Assembly (NCBI GenBank): GCA_036897095.1
Contig: JAYMSP010000005.1
Span: 1-64,000, forward strand
DNA length: 64,000 nucleotides
DNA from: Plantago elongata
Taxonomy: Eukaryota > Streptophyta > Magnoliopsida > Lamiales > Plantaginaceae
Reading direction: 5' to 3'
Part shown: one piece after another, positions 44,574 to 57,343 of the stretch
Layout: every line of letters starts with the position of its first letter
How positions within the stretch are numbered: position 1 is the stretch's first letter
Position numbers and translations under genes: made by a program
Notes under the pieces: generated by a model
Database searches by the model: none
What the model saw: only the letters and a program-made list of their open reading frames with translations
What the model was told of the DNA's origin: nothing

Positions 44574-47245
44574 ACTGTCGTCACCTGGAACAACACTTTG
44601 TGGTTGAGTTTCTGTTGAACTACTGTGATATTCTACTACTGTAAAAAGCGGACTGGAGACCCCGTTGCCATTTTCACCGATCGGATTTCGTGAACTCAGA
44701 AAGCTCGTGGAGTTGCTATGTCTGGTCGAAGGTTCAGACGGGCGATCCGGATGAAGAACTAAGGCTGTAAATATATGTTACTGCCCTACTACTACTACCA
44801 CTACTACTAAGGAATAAGTACAAGTTGCATCTATAGCTTAATGTAAGCAACTTTAGACTAGAGAGTGAGCATCCTTGCAATTTCCCATGCTTTTGTTGGT
44901 TCTGTTTTTTGTAATGCCATGAGTTTGTGGAAGAATTGAAGGAATGAGAGCATCAAGCACCGAGCTGAAGTGCTAATTTTGACCATTTATGCTGTTCTTG
45001 TTTGATCTTGAATTTGTGCTCGTTTCTGATTTCTTCTGTTATTCTGCTCATCAACAACTTTGTGTCTTTGTTGGTTTGTTGTAATCATAAGTTTTATGCA
45101 AGCTACCTGATTTTGTTTCTGCATCTACTCAACAATTTCTGCATTTTAAAGTATATCAACAAATTAATGTCCATGTCTCTTGCTCGAACATTGTTGATGA
45201 GAGCCGCCTCTTCGAAAAGGGATTGACAGTGATCGATTGGATTAAGTCGAATTTGCGGATACAGGTGGGAAATCAAGAACAAATTAATGTCCATACCATT
45301 TCACAAAGTATCAAAAATGATGTTAGCAATTTGGAAATCTCTTGAATATAAGCTGCCATTACTTAATAATGTAATATAGGTGTCTTAACCAGCAGTGCTA
45401 CCTGGAGTAGTAGTAGCATTATTGATTGATGAAATTGGATTAAGAATCTCAAATTGGTGTATACTCCAATTAACAAAAGATGTAAGAATCCTGGGTGGCG
45501 AAAAGTAAAGCATCTGGGTTGGATATTTTCCGTGCAGGCTAGGTACCAAAGCATATTACATGGTATATTCTGGGAGGAACCTCGTGCGTTAAATAATTTA
45601 AGGAGCTGTTTGGTTCCCAATGTTTGCTTGGCGTTAATGCACGTAGTGGAGGATCTGGGAAATGTTGAATGGTTTAGGTTTGTTGACTTGGGAATTATTA
45701 TGTTGATAAGATAAGTGAATTTGGCTATTTATTTTGTGGATGCATTGATCTGCTTGCTGCCTGATAGGCATTCGTCGGCCATGAATTAATGCTCCTAGAG
45801 ATGACACATTGACCAAGTATGGATTATTTTATCAAGTAGTGAGAGTTGCGTGTTCGGCAGGGGTGAAGAGAGAGAGGTGGCCCGGCTCATCTCTAGCCTG
45901 GGTAACATGGTTGTTGGCATGATTTGGATTTTTCTATTGTTTGAGTTGGATATTATTAATTCATATTCTAAATCTATATTTATATTTGTTGTTTCGTTCG
46001 AAATCGATTAGTTTATATGAATATAACATAGTTTATGTTTTGTAGTGATAGTAAAAAGTTTGTGGTAAGGGTATATTTTTTTCAACATAAATTTACAGAA
46101 CTGAACTGAATGTAACTAAACTGAAGTATAGTAAAAATTATAGTAAAACATAGTTAAATTTAATTAAATTAAATTGAACTAAATTAAATTAAATAAATTT
46201 TGAAATTAAAGAAAACCTAGCTTAAATTTGGGAGATGTATTAGCTTACCAACCAGTAATGTACATTGGTGCATGCTATTTGTGTTTGAACAAGTTGGAAT
46301 CAAACAACTTAATTTATGGATGTAATTAATAAAGCTCACTTATCATCAGTTCTGAGTTATGTTATCCAAGTCCCCTATGAACTAAACCCAGTGGACACTT
46401 GAATACTTGATCACACATGGATCTGTTTGTGAGTTTAATTTTTTCGTCTATCTTAAGCAAAGATAATTTCCTTTTTGAATGAAGATCTGGCCTTTATAGG
46501 TAAGAACTAAGACGTATCAACAAATATATGCATGAATCTAATCAGGTTAGTTAACTTAATGTTGATTTGGTTTGATTTGCCGTACGTTTGATATACTGTT
46601 AATTAAACTGTTGAATCATGTGATTTTGGAAACAACCATTGCGCAAAGAACGGCAAGAACAACCATTCAACCCACTGTTCACAAACTAAAGGCCCCTAGT
46701 TGACATACTGCGGTGGCGGCTATTTTCCCATTGAAATTGAATATTTTATATAAAGAAAGTTTAATTTTAATTGAAAAAGATTATTTAAATTCTATTTTAA
46801 TTCGTTTTAAAATAAAGGGTAAATGTGACACCAATTAATTAATGGACTAATCGAAATAGGATCTCATGTAAGCCGACATCAGGACATGTAAGTACATGTA
46901 TATTGGAAACCCATGTGCATCAAGACTTATCACACTTGTGTATTTATCAAATCTTATATCTTATAATGATGTTGATAATTTATTAAATTCGATTTCAATT
47001 CTATTCCTTTTCGACTTTCATGCAATTATAACAACATTCATTTTTAATATTCACAATCTTAATATATTTTTTGATTAATTAAAACAATAAAATAAATCAA
47101 GTAATATTAATACCAATAAAATAATCTTAAAAGTACTGCATACACCACTCAAACCTTACACGTCCTCTATAACAATTTGACAAATAACCTACAGTTTGAA
47201 TTTATATTAAACACAATTATTTGGAATTACCACTTTTTTATATAT
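44574..47245. other. PEPC kinase 3' UTR and gene-poor DNA
   Basis: The 3' UTR runs to about 44900. Beyond it nothing reads as a gene. TAAACTGAA/TTAAATTAAATT words are frequent near 46100-46200, and AGGAGCTGTTTGGTTCCCAA at 45600 resembles a DNA-transposon end, without a partner. Confidence 0.45.
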
Positions 47246-48345
47246 AGTATTACAATTACAATAGTTGAACAAGGATGAATTTTGTTGGTCCTCAGGTTGA
47301 TTTTCCTCTGCATAACATGCCATCAAAAAAATAATAATAATATAATTAATATTTCATACATATCATAATTCACAAACTCCATAAGAGCGAGAAAAAACTA
47401 GCAAAGTTTACCTTCTTATATTTGTAGAAATGCGGTGTTAAGCGTAAGTACTATATAGTTGCGGACTGAATTATGGGCAAAACATCGGTGAGACCACTTC
47501 CTCTTAAGCATAATTTGCCCGCCTTTCTATGCTTCATGCCTACTTGAGCAATGTGCTCGCAAAGTACAACGTCCAATCAAAACTAATTTCGGAAGCAACA
47601 AAATTATTTCCTTCGAACCTTTTAAGTGTTAGAACTCTCTTGATGCTCAAGTGTATGACTATTATGCAAATCTCTATTGTGAAATGTCGATGATGATTAT
47701 GCCAATAGATAAGAGGAAGGACAATATTGTGTTATTTTGTTGTCTCTTCAAACTGGTGGAGAAACACCTTTATATAGCAAAGAAAGCTACCCAAGGGTTA
47801 CCAACTTAACCCATGCACCAAAGCCACCATAAAACCTCATAATACCATGAGTTACAATTTTAACTCATAAAAATTCTGAAAATTAATAAAATAAATGTTA
47901 CAATTGGAGTAATAATATGAAAGAAGTGTAAGAGACTTCTAGATTATTCACATAATATTCATATTTCTAATATGTACATACCTTACTATATTGAGCCAAC
48001 TTATATTCACATTTAGAATTGGTTTTTGCTCATATATTACATTATCACGAGCTTGCGCAACCCACTACATGACCAGCTATAAAACATGTTAAAATAAAGG
48101 GTAGATGACATATAAAATTTGCTCAAAGATATGTCCTCTTGATATTTTAACTTTCAAGTTAATTTGCACATTACATGGTTTTAGTACGTATAAATAGTTT
48201 CTCAATAAACTAATTCTCCAATAAATTTATCATTCGATTTTAAACTCTAATCATCAACATTCTATATACAGAGAATATAACCACTCATTTTAGATAGTTG
48301 AACCCGTGATCTATGATTACATGATGTTTTAGCTTGAAAATCGCT
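47236..48345 (-). mobile_element. SINE family A copy split by about 0.95 kb of inserted DNA
   Basis: The SINE 3' part (TATTACAATTACAATAGTTG, about 47246-47282) and 5' part (GAGAATATAACCACTCATTT, then TTGAACCCGTGATCTATGAT, about 48250-48345) are both in minus orientation and in correct order. They are separated by 47283-48248. The insert is AT-rich, contains no recognised frame and is unclassified. Confidence 0.6.
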
Positions 48346-49880
48346 TTACATAATTAACACATTAAAATTCAATTAAAATTGATGTGATTTATCTCAGTAA
48401 TTATCAGTCACATCTTATATCAGGTACAGACGTACCGTCCGGAAATGAATTGATCCTGTTTATACGGAAAGTACATGCCCAACTTTTGGATTATCGTTGG
48501 TAGTGGGCACGACACGACTTATTCAGTCTTTTGGTCCATCTTGTAGTGGAAAATCGTTTTCTCATCTAGTAGTAATTTTTATGAAATTCCACAATTTTTA
48601 TTTTTTTTATTTCTGACTAATACCATGATCGTGACCCGGAGAAAAAGGAAAAAGGAGGAATGCACAAATGACATAAAGTAAGATAAGGTGAAATGGAAAG
48701 ATGGAAACATTGCGATCAAGTATTTGGAAATTAGAAGCTAATGTGGACTGTACGAACAATCATGAGATAAAGAAGAATCGGGTTATCAACAAAAAAAAAA
48801 CATTCATATTATTAATCAATTAAAACATCCATATTCAAATAATAAATAATTTAAATAATGATTTAAATATTTTTATTAATATCATATATAGACTGTTTTT
48901 TATGAGACTGGATCTTCTCCAAAATGCCAGAAAAACACAACTGTTAGAAAATCCATTGGGGAAATTTATTTTATTAGACGATGTCTACTTTTACGAGTCC
49001 TTCCGGGTGCTTCTCGAACCTTATATCGAGTAATAGACTAGACTAATTGTAAGTCATCTTGGTCACTTAAGAAATTGTCGGTTTTAGGATTGGATTAAGA
49101 AATTGTCGGTTTTAGGAAAAATCATGCACCATAATCTAAATTAAGTTGTAGTTTAGGAAACTCAGTCAGAGTTTATGCTGGTTAAATCCAAATAAATATC
49201 TGCCCCTTCTGGTTCATGGCACGCACACCTCTTGGGAGTTGGGACAAAATTATCTAAATTTGAAATTGATTTGTATATATTAATACAGAAGAATTTTTAA
49301 ATTATAATAAAATAACTTTAATTTTTTATACTTTTTAAGATAAATATGTAGTATGTAATTAAAAATGAGTTTGAAATATAAAAGTATATATGTGTCCAAT
49401 AATATGTAGTTAAAAATGAATTGTATTGTGGGGTTATTTTTATAAATAAAAAATTATTTCACTTTAATGGAACGATTAAAACAGAAAATATTTCAATTTT
49501 AACGTGATGGAGTTACTATAAATCAAATTACTATTTCTATGTTATATATTCAACCTATCGAATAATATATAGTTATTTTTCTATCAAATGGACGAAGACC
49601 ACTACTCGGACTTATCCATGGGGACATACAACTTTGTATTTTAATTTACAAACTAGTTTTATTTTAATCAATTTATCGGTGATGTGACTTGGTACCTAAT
49701 ATTGACACCTAGTAGCACTCAAGTAATCAATTTAAGGTAACAGTTTGTATTCTCATGCTGGGCCACTAATATGTAAAGCATGTGCTGGTGGGCCTGATTA
49801 TTAGGTATGGAACATATGGTTCATAAAAGTAATTTAATAATCTACATAATGCAGCAAATTAATGTCCGTTTGAATAAGAA
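48346..49880. other. Gene-poor AT-rich DNA
   Basis: No coding signal or classified repeat. A short direct repeat (AAGAAATTGTCGGTTTTAGGA) occurs twice at about 49068-49120. Confidence 0.5.
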
Positions 49881-49899
49881 TTCTCATTCACGATTCGTT

Positions 49900-50735
49900 T
49901 TGTTTTTGTCGGACCGATTGTAAGGTATTTTTTCAATACCGATGACCGGACCGATATTGGTTTGGTTCAGGTCCGGATCAGACCGAAATAATCGGTATGG
50001 TTTCGGGTTCGAACAGGACCGGACCAGATTTTTACAACAAAAATAAAAATAGAAAACATGACATCCTTTGTTTTCTCAACTCACCACTCACAAGTCACAA
50101 CCCCCAAAAATTTAGTAATCAGATCACAAGTCACAAATCACAATTTTTTCAAACATTTTTCAAGTCCAAAAAACAACCAATAAAACAATAATATAAACGG
50201 AGATGTGGTCGACCATCGATGGGTGGTGCCGTGGTGGAGTTGTGGTCGATGGGTGGCGGCGTGGTGGACTGGTGGTCGACGGACGGACGGAGGCGATGGG
50301 TGGTGCGGGCGTGCGGCGGTGTCTACTGTCTGTCTGTCTACGTTTCACGGTCTCTACGACTACGAGGGCGACTGGCCGAGTCCGGTCTCCGGCGAGTAGC
50401 GACGCCGACGAGTGAATTGCGGTGGCCGGCGAGTGAATACGGCAGTCGATCGGTGGAACGATGCTATGACTGGGGATTTGGGGGTATATGAATATGATTG
50501 GCAATTTGGCAGCTTAGGGATTTGGGGTTTTATTTCCGGTTTTCTTCAAAATCTCGGTCCTGGTCGGTCCGACATGCAGTTTTTCGGTATTTGACCCGGA
50601 CCGGACCGAGGACCGAGGACCGAGATTTTGAAATTTCCAATTTCGAGGGCCGGCCCAAGGACCGATTTTTCGGTCTGGTTAAGGCCGGTATTTCTGTCCG
50701 GTTCCGTTGTTGCTCACCTCTAATCATGACCATTG
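49900..50735. mobile_element. Possible hAT-like non-autonomous element with CCGGACC subterminal repeats
   Basis: Clusters of GGACCGA/CCGGACC words lie at both sides (49910-50030 and 50555-50700). The right end reads inward as TAGAGGTGAGCAACAACGG, a hAT-type terminus. The left terminus is not clear. Between lies a GC-rich segment (50200-50480) with overlapping open frames in several frames, rich in GTGGTGG and GACGGAC; these are composition-driven and not supported as genes. Confidence 0.45.
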
Positions 50736-51772
50736 TAACTAAATAGAATTCTATCATAATTTAATTCTCATTCAATTTTCAACCTATAAAATTCTACACA
50801 ATTTCAATTTTATACTAAACACAAATCTTAACAACTCAATAGCAATTTAGTTACCATTCATTAGTTCACTCCAACTCGAATGAATTCAATCATAATTCTA
50901 ATCCAAACAACCACTTGATCACTTAGATTTAAACATGTAATAATCCTAATGGGCGAATATTAATTGAATTATATATGAGCTATGAGAAATTATATTCGAG
51001 ATTAAGTTAAAATGTGTAAGAATTTTTATGACCACCAACTTTATATTAAGGCTAGTTCGATGTTTAATGTTGTTATATTTTTCAATATAATTTTAATTGA
51101 GTTGTGAATAATTTTGTGGTAAAAAAATAGGCACCGTTTAAATCGTTGGTTTTAATGAAAGTTAGTTCAACGTTCACGTTTGTCAAACAGTTTGATAATT
51201 TTCTATAGTAGATTTGTTTTTGAGAGTTCGGCAAAACAATTTAATTGCTTGTTTGTTCTAGAATTACAATTGAACTCAAATTGAGCAAAAATGAAGTTGA
51301 CTTTGGTTCACCACTTCAATTGGCTATTTCATTCCTCCCCCATAATTAACTCATCCGTTAGTTACCATTCAATGGCGGCGGTATAGGTTTGCTGTTCAAC
51401 CTGATAACAAATGACGGCGCTCGAATTCCACTCCTTCTTATATTAAATTACCTAATTATAACAACCTTTATATTAATTATAACCAATCAAACGATCAAAT
51501 TTATTTTATCATATCTCAATAAGAATTACATCATACTTACACCAGTCATTTATCTATTGAACAACTTATATTACAAATCTATAATATACTATATTATTAT
51601 AATTTTATAGAAATACTAATTTTAACAATTCAAATACAATTTAGATAATATTCATACCACTTGTACCAATTAAATTACAGTTCTAATTCAAACCCCCAAT
51701 GATTGTAGATTATTTTTTCAAGACACACGCAGCATTCTAAGTGGGCTTTTGTATGAATTCGTATTGGGCTTC
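50736..51772. other. Gene-poor AT-rich DNA
   Basis: No coding signal. Low-complexity AT stretches only. Confidence 0.5.
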
Positions 51773-51925
51773 GTGGATGACTTATTGTTGGAATTATGAC
51801 TTGTTAGTGGACCCTAAGTTTGAGCCTATCTTATTAGTTTGGTGCTTCTGTAGATGACTTATTGTTGGAATTATGAGTTGTTAGTGGACCCTAAGTTTGA
51901 GCTATCTTATTAGTTTGGTCTTCTT
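51773..51925. repeat. 76-bp tandem duplication
   Basis: GATGACTTATTGTTGGAATT..GTTAGTGGACCCTAAGTTTG..TATCTTATTAGTTTGG occurs twice in direct succession with a few differences. Confidence 0.85.
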
Positions 51926-51930
51926 AACTG

Positions 51931-52153
51931 ATTAGTCTTTACTTTTTCTATTAATTACCATAAAATATAGCATCACAATTACAATGATTGAACAAGACGA
52001 CTTCATCAATCGATTCTAGATGCAAATCACCACTAATCTCTATTCAGATAATATAATCATCCATTTTGATAAATCGAACCCATGACCTCATGATTACGGA
52101 GTATCTAAACTTGCCACTCAGCTACAAACTCCTTGACAATTGATTAGTCTTTA
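51931..52153 (-). mobile_element. tRNA-derived SINE, family A copy 2, with 13-bp target-site duplication
   Basis: Body about 51944-52140. On the minus strand it has an A box TAGCTGAGTGGCAAG and a B box GGGTTCGATTT, then the family body GATTTGCATCTAGAATCGAT and an AT-rich tail. Perfect direct repeats TGATTAGTCTTTA flank it at 51931-51943 and 52141-52153. Confidence 0.85.
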
Positions 52154-52182
52154 TAAGTACATTTGGTTTGCAACATTTTATC

Positions 52183-52708
52183 TCACATCACTATGTCCCT
52201 AGTTTGCTCAAGGAGCTCACATTCATGATCTTTTAATAAAATATCCATATAGAAGAAAATTTTAGGCAAAATGAAGTTTAGATTTTCAACCAAATTTTGC
52301 TCACTACCAAGTTGGGCCATATAATTAGCACCACCATTTGCAGCACGATTGTTCTTCACTAACTTGACAAACCATGACATTCGAAATACTTCTATGCACT
52401 TTTGAACCCTCACTATTATATTTTACGGTGGCAATATTCTCCTTTTTTAACTCTCTTTTCTACCTTTAGCGGTGAGTATTCTCTTTCGGTAACCCTATCA
52501 TAAATACATTTAGAATCGTCTCTATTTGCAGTATTGGGATCCATTGTTCCCATACTACTTCCAATCTCTTCATGAGACTTGTAATATCGGTGCCATTAAT
52601 AGTTAGTTGTGTAATTCTTGCAAGTAAACCCCACCTCCAATTGCCCATATTGTCAAGGAGAACACATCTTGATTTCAACATTTGATTAAGACCGGCAACT
52701 CCCATCAA
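52183..52708 (-). pseudogene. Possible RNase H-like retroelement remnant
   Basis: Two short frames read LVKNNRAANGGANYMAQLG and, further upstream on this strand, MGNWRWGLLARITQLTINGT. The first resembles the C-terminal part of an RNase H domain of retroelements. The similarity is weak, the element is clearly broken, and family and age cannot be set. Confidence 0.25.
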
Positions 52709-53004
52709 TATTGAGCTTCATCCACATAGGTGATTAATTGACCTATTTTTAATTCAAATATAAATTAATACCGTCGTACTATGATCTTTATTTAGTTTTA
52801 AGTTTTCAAGTATATCATGATCTATGTCAAGGGTTCCCAAGATCCATTAACACATAAAGGTAGCTGTTTCATTGTTTTCATTCAAGTTCTTTCGACTTGC
52901 GAATGAAACAAAATTTACTATATACCATATTGCAATTGAATCAAAATACACATATTTGCATCACCACATATCATAGGTAGCAAAAGAGTTAATAAAATAA
53001 ACTT

Positions 53005-53120
53005 GAATTTAACAGAATCGGAATATCATTGTACACCACCTCAGTTGGTAATTCGATTCACCTCCAATCGGCTTCTAGTCTTACCTTAGCCATTTCAATT
53101 AAGAATTTAACAGAATCGGA
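53005..53120. repeat. 18-bp perfect direct repeat around an 80-bp insert
   Basis: GAATTTAACAGAATCGGA at 53005-53022 and 53103-53120. The enclosed 80 bases include CACCTCAGTTGGTAATTCGA, which resembles pol III box sequences, so this could be a very short tRNA-derived retroposon. Confidence 0.5.
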
Positions 53121-53204
53121 TAATTATCTTGTGGATCCTCACCAAAATCTATTTCACCACACAGGGAAAGATGCCGTGGTCTTCCGAGATCCACCACGAA
53201 GCAC

Positions 53205-53540
53205 CGCTTGAATGAGCACGCGCGCCGCCTCAAGGTATGTGTATTTCCGTCCATATTCCCTTGTCAGTCACCCAGATCGTGTGATTACTTCGATTTTTTT
53301 TCATCCAATTAAGTGCTGTTCAGCTTCAACATGCATCATTAATTTGTATGCAAACAAACACTAGGTATTGGTTTGTTAATTACATCATCTTATTTGTGGA
53401 TTTTAGGACCTCTAGCTGAATTTCTATGAAGGTGTAATTTGTATGCTGATAATCACTAGCTTCGATATGCTTTTTTATATTATAACCAGATGTTCAAACG
53501 TTAGTTGTAGTGTACACAGTTGGTGTTCAAACATTTTCCT
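53205..53540 (+). pseudogene. Fragment of the gene at 62.7 kb (end of exon 1 and part of intron 1)
   Basis: CACGCGCGCCGCCTCAAGGTATGTG here corresponds to CACGCGCCGCCACAAGGTATGCA at 62884-62908, and the following intron sequence (TTTCCGTCCATATTCCC, GTGATTACTTCGATTT, and TTGTTAATTACATCATCTTA) aligns loosely with 62905-63200. The coding part upstream is largely unrecognisable. Confidence 0.5.
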
Positions 53541-54159
53541 GCATCTCCTACAAACTTAGAACCGTGGAGATCTTGGTCGGTTACTCGAGATTCTCGATTA
53601 TTTAATTTCCTGATGTTAGCAATGTATAGTGGGAAAATCGGACTGTTTGCGATTATTTTTAGTATAAATGTTCTAGGTAGAGGATACTTAACTCAACCGA
53701 TGCAGGACCTCTGAAAAGAATAGGCACCGATGGTTTGAGTAGAGAAAGATGAACATGTCTGGTTAGGCGACAAATTTATGTATGGTATGATGCTCAGCTA
53801 ATGAATATTTGGATGGCAAACCGTCTTTGTTATAAGACATGGCTATAATATGTTCAAATTTACTGAGTGGAGCCTGCATTAAGTTAAGCTTAATATGTGT
53901 TCTTGCACAACTTCAGTATCACGCAAAGTATTGTTGTTCTTGCTTGCAACTGTGATTTTACCGACAGAAGAGAGTGAGGAACGATAAAATCCGATTGTTA
54001 ATTCAGCAAAAAACGAGATTTTGTTAATGCTTACTGCCTACTGGTTCAGTTTCACAGAGAAGAAGATGATATGTAGATGGTATGAATTCAAAGTATATAG
54101 ATTAAGGAAATTTTGAGAAATTAGGTTACCTTTCCCTATTGAGTTATTTGTAGTGGATA

Positions 54160-56100
54160 CGTGGGTGTATCTATTTAAGTTTAAACTATAATCATTCACA
54201 CAGATAGGCATGCAATATAAATAATGGGCATTGTCTATATTGGACCAAGCCTTGTATAGCCCAAAAATATTAGCATAAATAACAGGGTCCCCTGTCCTAA
54301 CCAAAAAGTTGCGGTATAAAACTAACTTCAATGATAAATTCAGATGGACACTGTTCAATTTCGATCTATTTGCTGGGGGATAAGGATACAAACTTATAAA
54401 ATGCTTATCAGACTAGATAGAAATGGTGCTCGAAACATCTCCGGATCCAAATTATATTTGTTGTTCTTGTAAATTCTACTGTACACCTTTGCTCAAGGGT
54501 CTAAATTTGGGGTTCATGTTCCTAGAAGATTCTACAATTTACGACATACTGTTGACTTGCCCCATGTTAGAATGTTAGAGACTAGTATTGAACATAATTC
54601 GTAATGGCATGTCTCCAATTGTGCAAAACTTGGCTCTATATGATATTGAGCAGTAAGATGATGATATCCTGGAAATTAGAGCACTCTGGCTTAAAGAAGT
54701 AGATAAGACGGCATTTTTTTGTGCTAGAACTCTACCTTAAGTTCCTCACCCATACAACCGTCTTAGACCATTATCATCCGGGGTGGAATAGTTTCGTCAC
54801 TAAGCACTAAGATGCTTGGATTTTTATGGTCATTGAATTACTCAAAGTTCCTCCATGTCGTGTTGGTGAACTCCATGATGGATCTTATAATAATGATGGT
54901 ACTAAATATTTTGCATGAAGTGTTAGGGGAAAAAAAGAAAAATCATCATCTTTGAGAGTTTATGGATTTGCATTTTCTGGTAAAAGCAGGTTTAGGTTGT
55001 GCTGCTTTTGCCAAAATATCTAAGGTTCCTTCAGAGTTTTAGGCAATACATTTTGTTTAGGGTTAATATATCTTATATGGTAGTATACATATATGGAACA
55101 TAAAATAATAGTCGTTAATGTATAGTGATGTTTGATATTTTTATATGGTAGCATACATATATGGCACATAAAATAATAGTCGTTAATATATAGTGATGTT
55201 TGATATTTTTGCTTTAAGAAAACATTGATTTCGAATGAATGTGGAGGATGGTTGGCTTACAATAATTGGGTTTTTATTTTTTATTTTGATTTCTCACTGG
55301 TAACCGCTTATGCGACTAATCCAACCGAGCACTGTCGGTCCCCCTTTTTAGGGGCGGCTCTCCCAGTGGTGTTTTTTTACATCCACGAGGCTCGAACCCA
55401 AGACCTTACTCAAGTGAACTCAAGTTATTTACCACTTGAGCCAACAACCATTGGTGGCTCACGATAATTTTTTTTTAAAACGGCAAATATTACAATTACT
55501 CCCTACAGTACACCTATACCAACACCACTTACTCCTAAACCACCTTATGTCCTCCACCTTAATTGATATGGAATTGAACAGTCTTGATTTTGTAAACTAC
55601 ATAAGAGAACTATGGTTTTCTGACATTCCATATGGTTGTTCATTTTCTGTGACAGGTGTTGTCAATGTTAAAACTCTTAGGGAAACCTTCTCCTTCATTC
55701 AAGTGCAAACACATGACAACTTATCTGCCGCTTTGGAAATATATTCTCCCTTGGATAGCATGCCTGCTGTAAAACTCATATGGACTTTGGATACATCAAT
55801 ATAATGGTGGATGATCACAAGGTTTGAGTCATTAGCCTTTTCATAAAGTAGATATGAGATTATTTCATAACATTGATAACCTTGCTAATGATTACCCCTT
55901 TCATTTGTGGCTGATATCTTTTTCTTCATATTTGCTCAATAACTTTTTCACCAGAAAACAACTTGTTTCCTTCTCATGTTTTTTTTTCAAGTCATGTCAC
56001 TGGGTCTATGCATTGTTCCACCACTTTCCCAAGCCCATTAAGAAGTAAACTCCTGTAAAAACTCAATCTCATTAGAAAATGTGGCGAGCCGGAGGGCAAT
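54160..56100 (+). pseudogene. F-box/LRR pseudogene, truncated relative of the gene at 57.3 kb
   Basis: About 54450-54920 aligns with exon 1 of the intact gene (TTCATGTTCCTAGAAGATTC; GATGATGATATCCTGGAAAT). 55580-55810 aligns with exon 2 (GTTGTCAATGTTAAAACTCT), and 55890-56090 with intron 2. Frame disruptions are frequent and no exon 3 copy or F-box part was found. A SINE interrupts its intron 1 equivalent. Confidence 0.75.
55271..55462 (-). mobile_element. tRNA-derived SINE, family B, inside the F-box pseudogene
   Basis: On the minus strand: A box GTTGGCTCAAGTGGTAA, B box TGGGTTCGAGCCTCG, body ACACCACTGGGAGAGCCGCC and GACAGTGCTCGGTTGGATTA, and a tail AATAAAAAATAAAAA. It is distinct from family A. 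A target-site duplication is not clear. Confidence 0.8.
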
Positions 56101-56189
56101 ATGAATAACTTATACTGGTCTTTCTTTGTTTTTCCCTTTATTTTGAAAAATCAAGTTAATTCCTTATTTACAAGTCCAAACTAAATAGT

Positions 56190-56600
56190 ATTTTACACAT
56201 ATACACATAATATATAAATGACAGATCGTGTCCATATCGGACTGAGCCTTATATAACCCTAAGTGTTAGTGTAGATTAAGGGGTCCCCTTTACAAGCGGG
56301 ATTTTGGTGTGAAACTGATTAAGTGAAAGCCTTAATGATGAATTTTATATGGACTGGGCAACAGAGTGGTCTGTTCTCACTTTCGATCTACAGTTCATAC
56401 AGGATTTTAGACACCCCTTACCGATCCGGGGGAATTAGGGCGAATATTCATCATAGGCTTTTCAGGCTAGCATTGGTGGTTTGTGACATTGCTGGAACCA
56501 AAATAATATTTCGTTCGTGTAAATTCTGTTGCTTCGTTTGGTTTTGTGTGTGGGGTGAAGAGGTTTTGAGTCCACATATCACGTCGAAATTAAATTTATT
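56190..56600 (+). repeat. Second copy of the 54.16-54.5 kb segment
   Basis: Shares, with divergence, ACTGAGCCTTATATAACCC / CCAAGCCTTGTATAGCCCA, GGGGTCCCCTTT / AGGGTCCCCTGTC, and AATGATGAATTTTATATGGA / AATGATAAATTCAGATGGAC with 54225-54350. A further trace of the F-box array. Confidence 0.55.
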
Positions 56601-57343
56601 ACCCACCTTATTTTTAGTTTGTCGCTTTTCAGGAATTTCTAAAATTCTAATCAATTAACTTTTTTACGGTTTGTTTGGTAGGCTTTGACAAAATATAACC
56701 GGTATTAAATAACGAGTCATGGCCTATGTATGTGTTTTGTTGCAGAAACACACAAAATCATCCCGCTGCACTGTATAGTTGGTATGTTGTACTACCAAAC
56801 TTACTGAGCACTAGAATCACGCCATGTGTGGTATTCATAATACATGTAGAAGGAAAGAGGGAGCCATACCCAGCTCATCACTCAGTAAATACATGTGGTT
56901 TGACTGCGAATGTGATTTGCCGAAAAATTGTGGTTCATCAAAATATTATCATTCTTTTATCGATTTGTGTTTGCTAACATCATGTGAATATCCATAAGAA
57001 AAATGTGCAAGTATATTCATGATTGGTGTCTAGTCGTGTATATGAAAGAATAAATTAATTTGGTGCAAACGTTTTTTTTTAGGAAGCGTATATTGAGAAA
57101 TCGAGTTTTGAAAGTGCGACAACTTAGTTGATGTATATTATGGCATGTTGCGATTATTGCAATCAAACGATTTGTTTTTGTTTCGGAGTGTCAATTATAT
57201 CAGTACTGTTTTACTAGCCATCCAACCCAACACAGCGTTAACCTAATTGAGATTCCTCTTTGAGAAAAAAAAGCCGAAACTCCCAATCTGCCATCGTTTC
57301 AAGGGTTATCCTGTATTCATACCATTCCCAGGCTGCAGTTGTT
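56601..57343. other. Upstream region of the intact F-box gene
   Basis: No coding signal of its own; promoter and 5' UTR of the next gene. Confidence 0.45.

Noticed and set aside
45363-45714. Overlapping frames on both strands
   Set aside because: No family resemblance and AT-rich non-coding composition around them.
47283-48248. Insert in the split SINE considered as a solo LTR
   Set aside because: It begins TGTTGG, and CAACA lies near its right side, but no matching 5-bp target duplication or consistent ends were found; left unclassified.
50160-50504. Overlapping open frames in a GC-rich stretch
   Set aside because: Openness in many frames follows base composition; no codon bias, domain or splice structure supports a gene.
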